Source of the DNA: Acanthamoeba lenticulata
Lineage: Eukaryota; Discosea; Longamoebia; Acanthamoebidae
Direction: 5' to 3'
Assembly: GCA_002179805.1 (NCBI GenBank)
Contig: NAVB01000815.1
Coordinates: forward strand, 1-12,841
DNA length: 12,841 bases
Below, piece by piece: positions 1 to 8,643 of this stretch. Positions within the stretch are counted from its first letter, which is position 1; each line of letters opens with the position of its first letter. Position numbers and translations under genes: made by a program. The notes below the pieces were generated by a model that was not told the DNA's origin, searched no databases, and saw only the letters and a list, made by a program, of their open reading frames with translations.

Positions 1-11
1 GGGGGGGGGGG
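1..11. repeat. G homopolymer run (11 or more) at the window edge, intronic
   Basis: Eleven G on the plus strand, read as C in the sense of the CRT-like gene. It begins six bases after the donor GT at 17-16. Its true length is unknown because the window ends. Confidence 0.9.
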
Positions 12-1788
12 CAGTACCGAGGGTCATGGTCCAGGCCCACTCGCAGTCGTCGATGTTGGGCCCCTTGGTGATCGTGTTGTGACCCGTGAACAGACATCGC
101 GCGCCGCCCTCTGGTGATAATGATAATGATGACGATGAGTTGAGCCAATTGATGCACGATCAAGGAGGCTTTGTGCCGAGCGCCAGCCACCATCACGAAC
201 AGGCTAACCACAACAACAACAACAACGAACCGAGGTTGTCGGGAATCTCTGGGAAGGTGAGGCCACCGAAGCCGGGAATCGCCGTGATGGGCAAGAAGAG
301 CAGCCTGGCCACGGCACATCCTCGTGAGAACTCGTTCATCACACATCTTCTGAAGCAAATTTATGGCAGGGCGCGCGCGTACCCGACCAAAAATTGGAAG
401 ACGCTCACCCACGCGTTGACGTAGTAGATGTCGAGGTCGGCGCCCTTGAAGGCGATCTCTTTGTACACGCCCTGCGCCAGATAACGTTTTTGCGTCAGGA
501 GGAGACGGCTACGACAACAAGGAGGAGGAGGAGGAAGAAGAAGAAGTGGAGGGCTCAGAAAGACGGAGAGCGAAGCGGTACCGAGAAGGCGGTCGGTGTG
601 GAGCTGAGGAAGAAGACGATGATGCCAAAGACGCTGTTGCCAGCGGCACCGTTGGCAAAGAGGAAGGCATGGAGGAGGGCCACAGCGATACCCGTGATGA
701 TGACCAACGCGCCCAAGTAGTGGCCCCAGCGGTATCTATTGGCGTCCGCGAAAAGAAAGAATGTGATTTATCATCGCCCGTCAGCCCTCAGGCAGGCAGG
801 GACCTGGCGGGGGAGGGCCTTCTCGACGTACCGCACGTTGAGCTTCTCGCGCAGGATGCGGGCAACGAGCGGGTTCGACACGAGCCACGAGAAGAACATG
901 GTGAAGGGAATCACGCCCTGGATCAGCAGCCTGTTGCCATGCGCGTTCCGTCAGCCACCACACATCACGAGGCGGCGCCGCTTTGGCAGGTGACGTACTG
1001 TTGCATGGCGCCCGAAGTCTGGTTGCCTGTGGCCGGCACACAACACAAACCGGCCAATCACGGTTCATCGCCCACGTCAGCTTCGGCCGTTAAGGGATGG
1101 GGAGCAGGCGAGAGCGCGTGGACGGGAGGCAAAGGCAAGAGGGGCGTGCAGCACCTCCGAAGATCATGAGCAGACCGGCCGTGGCATCGAGCGCGCCCAT
1201 CACCAGGAACTGCAGCACACGCAAACGGGCGGGCGAGGCGCGACGAGTCAGGCATAGCAACAGCCACTATGTGGCACATGTAGACGGCTGGCGGGAGAAA
1301 GGTACCTTCCAGAGCGGAAACTTGCGCATCTCGGGAGTAATGCGGTTGGTGAAGAACATGAGGCCCCACACGACGGGCCAAAAGATGGGAATGTAGACCT
1401 GCAGCAATCATTTGAAGTCAATTTGACGAGCAATGGTTATAAAAAAATAAATTCGAAAAAATTAAAGAGAAAGGAGCACCGTGGTCGTGAGCTGAGAAAT
1501 GAAGTAGGGATAGTTGACCATCGGAATCAACATCTTCTTGAAGAAGACGCGGTTGGCGGTGCCGACGAGAATGAGGGCGCCCGTCAAAAGGAGGAGGAAC
1601 GAGTTCTTCGGGTTCGCGTAGTACTTGACATACCACATGAACTCGTGCTCAGGAGTGAAGCTTTTTCGCAGGCGTTGCATGAAGGTCCGATCATCTTTAA
1701 TCAATTGATCGCATGCCTCATCGTGATGGTGGTGGCCAGATGAGAGAAGAGCCGCCTTCTCATCCTCCGCCGTCTGATTAATTGACAT
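1..1788 (-). CDS. CRT-like (chloroquine resistance transporter-like) multi-pass transporter, 3' end missing
   Basis: Nine exons on the minus strand: 1788-1480, 1398-1306, 1209-1155, 1026-999, 930-832, 735-582, 471-383, 304-231 and 110-18. All junctions are GT-AG and phases agree, giving 331 residues before the window ends in an intron. The N-terminus is a soluble tail with a natural run of four His, followed from about residue 62 by repeated hydrophobic segments. Family-type blocks include GTANRVFFKKMLIPMVNYP, LDATAGLLMIFGG, VFFLSSTPTAFSGVYKEIAF, YYVNAWVSVFQFLVG and a late CLFTGHNTITKGP. These match the CRT-like branch of the drug/metabolite transporter superfamily, known from amoebae, plants (CLT) and Apicomplexa and associated with acidic compartments or plastids. 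Substrate and location here are inferred. Exon 4 is only 28 nt. The ATG at 1788 is the first in frame and opens directly into the conserved body. The last transmembrane segments and stop lie outside the window. Confidence 0.87.
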
Positions 1789-2760
1789 TTCGGGTCAGAA
1801 AAGCTACGCGCTCACAGTACGGGGCCAGCAGAAGTGCTCCAACTGATCGCCTCCTCCTTCCTGCCGGTGCAGCACGCTCCCGCTCTCTGTCTGTGGCGCA
1901 CGCGATTGCTCTCGCAGTGGTCCTCCACTATCGGCGCTCAGAAATTGCGCAAGAAAAAAAGCTGGTCATTTTGGATAACATATTTTGCATTGTTTTACAT
2001 AAAGCTGTTAATTGCTGCCAAAAATGCTGATTGACCACGCCGAAAGCCCAACGGCCGCGCAGTGGCAGATACAAACGTAAAGAAACGCACAGACTTGTAA
2101 GATCCCGTCTGTCCCCCGAGATATGGGGACATGTACTCCTTCAGTGGCGTTCTCGAGTGCGCCGGAGTAATAGAGGCGTCTTCTTGTCTCGCTTTCCATA
2201 AGTAGCCCTTGCTGCGCACGGTGGGCCAACGCGAATTCTCAGGCAGACACCTCACTTCACACCCTTTGCTTGTGGCTTTCCGCAGAAAGCACGACCATTG
2301 GCCCAATCGAAACATTCGGTCACCGAATTTCCGCCATCCTCCAAGCCGGAGTAACGAAACCAGGAGTTGGGAGGGAATCGGTCCGAAACAGAGAGAAAAC
2401 TCTCTTCGGTCGCACAGAGAGCCACGCCCGAGGCTCACGCCACGACCTTTCGCACGGCGTCAGGCCCGAGTTTCCCACTAAGACCCCGGAGGTCTCCCTC
2501 ACCTCTCTTTCGCTCCTCCCTCACCTCTTGTTCTCCCCCAAGAATCGGTACTCAAGCAGCTTCCTCCGCCCAGCGTCTTTTCCTTCATTCTTGCCCCCAC
2601 CTCCGCAACGCAAGAGCTGCATTCCACTCAACCCTGTACAATCACTTTGTCACTCTCTCTCTCTCTCTTCTCCTACTATCGCTTCAGACACTTCTCTCTC
2701 TTGTCTGTCTTTCATCTACTTCCTCTCAAATCAGCCACACACAACACATCCGCGCTCAGC
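1789..2760. promoter_or_regulatory. Divergent intergenic region between the CRT-like and F-box/CHY genes
   Basis: This 972-base spacer lies between two divergently transcribed start codons, so it should hold both promoters and 5' leaders. The part near 1930-2035 is clearly AT-richer than the flanking genes and contains several T and A runs. From about 2478 to the plus-strand ATG the sequence becomes strongly pyrimidine-rich. Open frames exist on both strands but show no recognisable domain, lack convincing ATG starts and are not continued by exon-like sequence. No certain TATA box or factor site was identified. Confidence 0.55.
2478..2712 (+). promoter_or_regulatory. Pyrimidine-rich leader with (CT)8 at 2653-2668
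   Basis: The plus strand is dominated by C and T here, including eight uninterrupted CT units at 2653-2668. It lies just upstream of the F-box/CHY start codon. It may be core promoter, 5' untranslated leader or both. An in-frame ATG at 2647 would translate it into a Ser/Leu-rich extension, which looks like untranslated sequence. Confidence 0.5.
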
Positions 2761-4145
2761 ATGGAAAGCGCCCTGATGATGGTCAGACTGGCGTTTGACC
2801 TCGACATGGACAAGTCCAAAAACTTTCTGCTTCGCTCCCTCTACACCTCGGGGTCCTCCCCGCGCAGCCCCTCCTCCCCGAGGAACATGCGCCGCACCTG
2901 CTCCTCGGCCGCCTCCTCGCCTCTCTCCTCGCCCATGTTGAACCGCAGGATGACGTCGATGATGAAGCAGCCTTCCTTCGAGACGGGCGCCTCCATCGTC
3001 ATGAATCCTCTCACACAGCTGCCACCCGAACTTGCCTTCCACATCATCTCCTTCCTCTCCTGTAAAGATGTTCTCCGCCTCGCTCAGGTGCGTCTGTTCG
3101 AACCCCAAGCCCGCAGGATACGGCGGAAGCTCACATTTTCCTTCGTTTTTTTCTTTTTCTTTTCGTGCATCAACAGACGAGCAGGGCGGGCTACGAGTAC
3201 GCCAATGATGAAAGTGTCTGGAAGAACCTCGTGCACCAGGAGCTCGGCATCTCCTTCTTAGGGGGCAGCGAGCTCATCTTCGACGAACACATGGAGAGGC
3301 GCCACAACCGAAACCACAACGACCCCTCGGCGGCCAAGGCACAGGATCCGATGGAGCTCGAGTCCCCGGCCGCTCCGAGCAAGACCTGGAAGGAGCGCTT
3401 CCAATATTTGGTCTCCATCAAAGCCGAGCTCAGCCCCGTTCACTTCAGGGTAAAGCCCCCCCCCCCCAACACCTCTTCTGATTTCAATCTTCGGAAAGCT
3501 CACACCACGGCCTTGTTTATTCGTCCAGTCGATGAAGCCGAGCCGGCTCCCCGTCACCACCGCCGGCGGAGTGGTGCAGGCCCCCAGCCCGTGCGGCAGC
3601 ACCGACTGCAGCGGCCGGTGCGCAGCGGGCCAGGCACCCGCCTCCCTCGGCTGCAAGCACTACAAGCGCGACTGCAAGCTCCTGGCGGCCTGCTGTGGCC
3701 GCTTCTTCGTGTGCCGCCACTGCCACGACGAGCAGGTCCACGACCACCGCATCGACAGATACGCCACCCAGCTCGTGGTACGTCCCTTTTCCTTCGTCCA
3801 CTACATCGCACCATTATGCTGAGGACGATGGCTTATGCGGATCTTCTTCTTCAACGACAGCTTTGCATGGTCTGCAACGCGATCCAGCCCGTCGGCCACA
3901 ACTGCGCGTCGGCCCAGTGCCAGAACCGGCCCCTGGGCAGCTACTTCTGCGGCGTGTGCAAGTTCTATGACAACGACCCGGACAAGGCCATCTTCCACTG
4001 CGAGCACTGCCAGGTGTGCAAGTTGGGCCGCAAGAGCGAGTCCTTCCACTGCCACTCGTGCGGGCGGTGCTTCTCCAAGGCCGTCATGGCCACGCACCCG
4101 TGCCTCAACAAGCAGCGCCAGCAGACCACCACGGAAGAGCGATGA
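2761..4145 (+). CDS. F-box protein with CHY/CTCHY zinc fingers and no RING
   Basis: Four exons, 2761-3087, 3177-3449, 3529-3777 and 3861-4145, all GT-AG and phase 0, give 377 residues. An F-box spans about residues 86-126 ([20 protein letters not shown], then VWKNLV after the first intron). A linker of about 110 residues follows. Residues about 241-364 hold the CHY zinc finger ([23 protein letters not shown]) and the adjoining CTCHY region ([35 protein letters not shown]), with the metal-ligand Cys/His intact. In Pirh2/RCHY1-type E3 ligases the same block leads straight into a RING. Here the protein ends 13 residues after the last ligand Cys, and no RING-like Cys spacing follows in any plus-strand frame. 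Inferred role: an SCF substrate adaptor using the CHY region for recognition. The start at 2761 was chosen because upstream sequence is CT-rich leader. Confidence 0.87.
3456..3467 (+). repeat. C homopolymer (12) just after a donor site
   Basis: Twelve C on the sense strand, starting six bases after the donor GT of the second intron of the F-box/CHY gene (intron 3450-3528). Confidence 0.9.
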
Positions 4146-4431
4146 CGCACGGCGCCGCGACGTCAACACCACCAACTATCACCTCCCCAAGCCCCGGGCG
4201 GACGATCAACAAAACAACAACAACAACAACTACAACACACGAGAAGAGATAGCTCTGCTGACGGTGTACATACGCGCGACGGGAAACGAGAGGAGGAAGA
4301 GAAGAGAAGAGGAAGGGGACACAACCGAAAGGCGAGAAGAGCAAGATACAGAAGTATCTCTTTTCCGGCATTACACCAACAACAAAGGCTCCCACGAGAG
4401 CTCTTTTTTTCATTAAACCAAAAAAATTGAT
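4146..4431 (+). terminator. 3' untranslated region and polyadenylation region of the F-box/CHY gene
   Basis: Downstream of the stop the sequence turns A-rich and low in complexity, with a CAA repeat at 4215-4230. ATTAAA at 4412-4417 is a common variant polyadenylation hexamer, followed by an A run and AT-rich sequence. No coding signal was seen; in particular no Cys pairs that could be a displaced RING. Confidence 0.55.
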
Positions 4432-4604
4432 TTATTTACTTGCGTTTTTAAAAAATATAAATAAGTTCATTAAATAGATTGTGAGGGGCGGATCGTCGCG
4501 TAAGATCATCGTGTACTGACGATGATTGGCTGATATGTACACGCGCTTGCCTCTCTCTTGTCCGCGAACGGATGGGGTGGTGAAAAGGGGGAGGTGGGGT
4601 GGCC
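4431..4604 (-). terminator. 3' untranslated region and polyadenylation signal of the ankyrin/membrane gene
   Basis: On the minus strand AATAAA occurs at 4436-4431, about 170 bases after the stop of the convergent gene, inside the AT-rich block 4410-4475. It sits about 15 bases from the plus-strand ATTAAA, so the two convergent transcripts probably end nearly back to back. Confidence 0.55.
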
Positions 4605-7296
4605 TCACTCCGGCTTGCGCTTGCGCCTGCGCCACTTCTTGTGGAGGATGTGACCCACGAGGTAAAGCACGCGGCAGAGCGTCAGCAGGCAGACCACCAT
4701 CGTCGTGGTCAGCACCACGATGATGCAAAGCGCCGCCCCGAGCTCGTGGTGCGCTGTTCATCACGCCCAGCGGATATATCAGCCTTTGTGAACGACAACA
4801 GAAGGCAAAGAGGCCAAAGAGGAGCGGGGAGGAGGAAGGAGGAGGTTCGAGTTCGCACCGATGTTGGGCCACCAGACAAAGATGTCGTGGTAGGTCCATG
4901 CTGGCGACGTCGTCACGGTGGGCAGGTCCGACGTGACGACCAGATCGGTGGGCGAGAGATCGGAGGCCGGGGAGACCAGGGTGGCGTAGATGCGCGCAAA
5001 GAAGGCGTCGACAAAGGCCGGCGCGAGCGGGCGCAGGAGGGTAAAGTCGTTCATCCACCACCAGACGAGGAGGTAGCCGCCCTTGACCAGGTAGCCAAAG
5101 GCGATCACGACGAGCTCGAGGAGGAGGATGAAGGAGACGACGACAACGAGCGCGATGTCCTTGTCCTTGGTGAGCACGGTCGAGTTGTAGGTGTGGCCGA
5201 ACAGGTGGCAGATAAAGATCTCCACGTTGGTGAGGAACCAGTTGGGCAGGAGGTAGGTCTGGATGTGCGAGAAGCCCGTCACGAACGGATAGGCCAGCTT
5301 CTTGAGGAGCTCCTTCTGCTTCAGGTGTGGCGCGAGCCGCGCGGCCAGCGGCCACACCACCCGCTGTAGCAAGAAATCGGCCAGCGGTCGCGAGCACTCG
5401 ACAGCCACGCGGTACAGGGCCGAGAGCAGCGGCAGCGCCAGCGAGTCCCACAGCAGCCACACCAGCCCCTGCGCCACTTGCAGCAGCGGTCGCACCAGAA
5501 GCACCGCACTGTGTGGTCACCCCCCCCCCCCAAAGCCACCAGACGCGTCAGTCTTGGCGACTACTCGAGGAAAAGAAGAGAGAAAAAGAAAGGAAAGAAG
5601 AGAAGAAAAACGTAGAAGGAGGAGAGGACGCAGGAGGAGAGGAGAAGAGGAACCATTCGAGGGTGAGCTGGAAGAGGAACTTGGAGAGGGGCCAGAGGAA
5701 GCCACCAAAGAGCTGGGCCAGCGGCCACAGAAGGAAGCGGACGAGGGAGAAGAGCGAGAGGGTGAGGGCGAAGAAGGGCTGGAAGAGGACGAGGACGATG
5801 GGCACGATCTTCTGCTGGAGGACGTGGAAGAGCGGCCCGAGCACCGACGTGGGCACCAGGTAGGACAGCACCGGCAGGATGTTCGAGTACCAGAAGTTGA
5901 AGGGAATGATCAGCACCACCTGCAGCGTCCTCTTCAATTGCTCCTGTAGAGAGTTGCCGTTGTTGTTGTTGATGATGTCAATGAAGTGGGTCAGTGAGGA
6001 TCAACAAACAACAACAAGCCATCCCGCGCCAGAGTAGAGCACCTGGAAGACTTCGACGAGGAGGCAGAGGAGGATCTGGAGGAAGAGCTGGAGGATCTGG
6101 TTGGCGAGGAGGTTCTTGATGGAGAGCCACGAGCGACGCGCCTTCTCGCGGTACCACGCGCGCGTGTTCGCATCGCTCAGGTCCAGGTAGTTCTTTACAA
6201 AGTCGCTTGCCTTCTTTTTCCGCCGCACCTTCTTCCCTGCAGAGATCCACAGCCCCCGCCCGGTGGCATTGCCGTCCGTGAGCGGTTGGGGCAACATGTG
6301 ATGACGGCGCTAAGATGCGAGAAGGGGGGGGGGAGGAGGGATCACCTGTGATGGGCATGCGTTGCGGGACGGGCTCGTCGCTCACCTGCCGATGGTCATG
6401 GGACTCGCCCGGGAACGGCTCCAGAATCTCTGGGTCCTTTGAGTGCGTGTAGGTGCGCTGTCAGCCGAACGCGAACATTACTGATCCACCATCACCACCA
6501 CCACGAGAGGATGAAAATACCTCGAGGTACTGATGGATGAGCTGCTGGATGTGGGGCGAGGCCAGCTGGATGGGCGTCTTGCCAAAGAGATTGCGCGAGC
6601 ACGGGTCGGCCCCGAACTCCATGAGGAGCCCCACCATCTCTTCGGACTCGTGCTTCACTGCCCACTGATTGCGCAATCACAAGCACGTCATGGGGTTGGT
6701 TCCTCATCATCACTACGAACGGCACAGAAAAAAAAAGGAGAGAATGGGACGTAATTGAAGGGGGGGGGGAGTAGCGAACGTGTAGTGGCGTGTAGCCGCT
6801 GTCGTCGGTGAGGTTGGGGTCTGCTCGCGACTCGAGGAGCACTTGCGCCACCTCCATCCAGTTGTTGAACGCCGCGTACTGCGCGGGTCCACAGCCGCGA
6901 ACGCAGACATGCACCGCCAGGGTTTAAGCGAGGCATGCTCATTACAAGCAACAAAAGAACGACGGCAAAGAAGGAGACTTGAGACGAAAAGCGTACGTTG
7001 AGGAAGCCCCACCCAGTCTTGTCGCGCACGTTTAGGTCACCGCCGTCGGCCACGTACTGGCGCACGCGGCTCACAAGCTGCGGCTCGTAGTGGCGCGCCA
7101 TGGCGTAAAAGGCCAGGAACAGCTCGCGTTGTGGGTTGCCATCCTGGGAGTTGGCCAGAGGGCTGGACGAAGACAAGGCTGGCGAGGATCTGGCGCGAGG
7201 TGGCAGCAGCCCGGGTCGCGGGTTTCCGCCATAGGGCACCACCCTCATGCAGGTTTCTGTTCTGTACTCACACAATGCAAAGCGCAAGAAATTCAT
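4605..7296 (-). CDS. Ankyrin-repeat multi-pass membrane protein of unknown family
   Basis: Eight exons on the minus strand: 7296-6997, 6878-6780, 6664-6521, 6457-6346, 6236-6016, 5943-5654, 5508-4859 and 4753-4605, all GT-AG with matching phases, 654 residues. Residues about 87-181 form about three ankyrin repeats (DKTGWGFLNYAAFNNW, GYTPLHWAVKH, GADPCSRNLFGKTPIQLA). A basic patch at about 220-227 (KKVRRKKK) precedes a helical linker and then about 390 residues rich in Leu, Val, Phe and Trp. Clear membrane segments include ILQLFLQILLCLLVEVF, ALVVVVSFILLLELVVIAFG and LCIIVVLTTTMVVCLL. The tail ends KRKPE, fitting a KxKxx ER-retrieval signal if the C-terminus is cytosolic. Inferred: an ER or endomembrane protein with a cytosolic ankyrin head. 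No family was recognised for the membrane part. An internal ATG at 7248 or a short upstream intron (GTGAGT near 7265) could change the first 16 or so residues. Confidence 0.8.
5520..5531. repeat. C homopolymer (12), read as G just before an acceptor
   Basis: Twelve C on the plus strand, read as G in the sense of the ankyrin/membrane gene. It ends 11 bases upstream of the exon that starts at 5508. Confidence 0.9.
5959..6015 (-). repeat. Near-perfect inverted repeat formed by the two ends of an intron
   Basis: The intron 6015-5944 begins on its sense strand with a GTT-rich 16-mer (6015-6000). The 15-mer at 5973-5959, just before the acceptor, is its reverse complement apart from a single bulged base. 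The predicted stem would enclose a loop of about 26 bases and leave 15 bases to the acceptor. Confidence 0.75.
6324..6333. repeat. G homopolymer (10), read as C after a donor
   Basis: Ten G on the plus strand. In the sense of the ankyrin/membrane gene it is a C run starting about 12 bases after the donor at 6345. Confidence 0.9.
6760..6769. repeat. G homopolymer (10), read as C after a donor
   Basis: Ten G on the plus strand. In the gene's sense it is a C run starting about 10 bases after the donor at 6779. Confidence 0.9.
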
Positions 7297-7596
7297 CTTT
7301 AACTCGATTTCATAGAGAAAGAATTGTAGGACACAACATCTTCACTCGTGTGGAGAAAGTACCAATTCAGCAGCAGGTGAGCACTACACACCCCGCACAC
7401 ACCACGCCTGCCCAAGTACTGTGCTGCTTTTCTCAGGTGCAGTTCCCATTTTCTTCTGCTTTGCTGTCGACAATTCGAGCAAAACATTAGAACCTGCATC
7501 AAACACCCATCCTCTAGGAACTCCACGATCCTTTGTGCGAGGCAGAAATTGTTTGGAGATTGCAAATAATTCTGCCACGACATCAACCGAGACTAA
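7297..7596. promoter_or_regulatory. Divergent promoter region between the ankyrin/membrane gene and ATG101
   Basis: This 300-base spacer separates two divergent start codons and is visibly AT-richer than the neighbouring exons. A minus-strand open frame covers most of it (about 7586-7299), but it has no recognised domain, no good continuation and unusual base composition, so it was not called as a gene. No certain core promoter element was identified. Part may be 5' untranslated sequence of either gene. Confidence 0.5.
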
Positions 7597-8438
7597 ATGA
7601 ATATTCAGCAATTTTCCATCAAAGAATTAACACTCGAGAGCAGGCATCTAAACGACGTGCTTGCTTGTGCGTCTCCACATCTTGATTTTGTTCCTGCATT
7701 ATGTACCAACATTTTTTTTTTGCTGAGCAGGCTTGCTGCATACGATCCTCTACAACCGGGCTCTCGGCCCCCTGCAGTCCAAAGAAGAAATCATCGAAAC
7801 GCTTGACTACAACTACGTACTTTGCACCTCCTTTTCGGCATCATGCACAAAAGCTCATGACGAGCGGCGCGCAGGTCAGATGTGACAACTTGCAGCTGCA
7901 CCAGCTTGTAGAGGAGAGGGTGAAGGCCTTCCGTACGGCTCTTGCTTCCAATCCGGACCGACGAGCACAGCTGCTACTTTCGTTTTACGAGACCCGCGAG
8001 AAGCAGGGCTGGTGGTATAATAAGACAGAAGAGAAGCTCTACTTTGAGCAATGGCTGTTCTCTATCACCCTCAAAGATGACTCGCCGGACGACTCACCGC
8101 GTACGTGAGCAGCGTCATGATGCTCGCTTTTCGTCACATCTTCCTGTACACTCACATGCGCGTGCCACAGAGGCTCGAGAGAAGGTAGAGAACGAGTTGC
8201 GGGAGCGGGTCATGTACGTTGTGCAGATGGTAAACGAGAAGCAGAACCACATTCCACTCAAGGCAGCAGACTTCATCCTCCCATACGAGGTGCGCTCTTC
8301 CCTTCCACGCATACCACTGGAAGCGATGTTCGTGTTGATAACTCTTGCACACAGATTACCATCCCGACGACGTCGGAGAACTGGAGCAAGGACTTCTTCC
8401 TCAACATCATCAAAGGCCCAAACCCCACCCTCACATGA
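7597..8438 (+). CDS. ATG101: Autophagy-related protein 101 (HORMA-fold subunit of the Atg1/ULK1 complex)
   Basis: Five exons, 7597-7666, 7731-7816, 7875-8100, 8171-8289 and 8355-8438, all GT-AG with agreeing phases, give 194 residues, slightly shorter than the roughly 218-residue human protein. Blocks line up along the whole family: ESRHLNDVLACLLHTILYNR near the N-terminus, TLDYNYVRCD, then SFYETREKQGWWYNKTEEKL, YFEQWLFSITLK, the helix REKVENELRERVMYVVQMVN, and the C-terminal ILPYEITIPTTSE, closest in style to plant and amoebal ATG101. ATG101 is a HORMA-domain protein that partners Atg13 and, through an exposed Trp/Phe loop, recruits downstream autophagy factors. Here the loop position reads W98-W99-Y100. 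It acts in the cytosol at phagophore initiation. The start ATG is the first in frame and directly opens the conserved beta strand. A polyadenylation hexamer follows at 8564. Confidence 0.93.
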
Positions 8439-8643
8439 GAGTGCCCCTACCGCGCTCCCCATGGCTCGTCTTCGTGTGTGTGCATGTGCGATCGATCGTG
8501 AAGGGGACGGGAGAGTTCGGACCTTCTCCACGCCAGCAAGAGCAAGAGCAATGACACGCGTGTAATAAACTGTACAGCCTTTCTTCCCCCATTCATGTCG
8601 TCATCATTGTCATCGCCGTCTATGCGAGAGGGGCCGAGCGCGA
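8439..8643. terminator. Convergent 3' region between ATG101 and the coiled-coil gene
   Basis: AATAAA at 8564-8569 on the plus strand lies about 126 bases after the ATG101 stop and is the likely polyadenylation signal. No canonical hexamer was seen on the minus strand for the opposite gene, whose stop is at 8646-8644; it may use a variant or overlap the ATG101 3' end. No coding signal in the interval. Confidence 0.6.

Noticed and set aside
1995..2438. Minus-strand open frame of 147 codons in the divergent spacer
   Set aside because: No ATG at its 5' end, no recognised domain and no matching exon structure. It is more likely promoter or leader sequence.
2647..2760. Upstream in-frame ATG of the F-box/CHY gene
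   Set aside because: It would add 38 residues encoded by a CT-repeat tract, low in complexity and typical of a leader. The ATG at 2761 is preferred.
4207..4232. CAA repeat considered as an RNA element or CRISPR-like array
   Set aside because: A simple trinucleotide repeat with no spacers, in untranslated sequence.
4146..4416. A missing RING domain downstream of the CHY block
   Set aside because: All plus-strand frames were read. None has the Cys/His pairs of a RING, and the sequence is A-rich untranslated DNA.
4432..5520. Minus-strand 362-codon open frame in another phase
   Set aside because: It is Ala/Arg/Pro-rich out-of-frame reading of the same exons and crosses the 3' untranslated region. 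The membrane-protein frame has the splice and domain support.
4599..5949. Long plus-strand open frames rich in Arg, Glu and Gly
   Set aside because: Antisense shadows of the ankyrin/membrane gene. The minus strand gives hydrophobic membrane sequence with consistent splice phases.
7299..7586. Minus-strand open frame of 95 codons upstream of the ankyrin/membrane gene
   Set aside because: AT-richer than all neighbouring exons, no domain, and it stops before the gene's start codon. It could at most be an untranslated leader.
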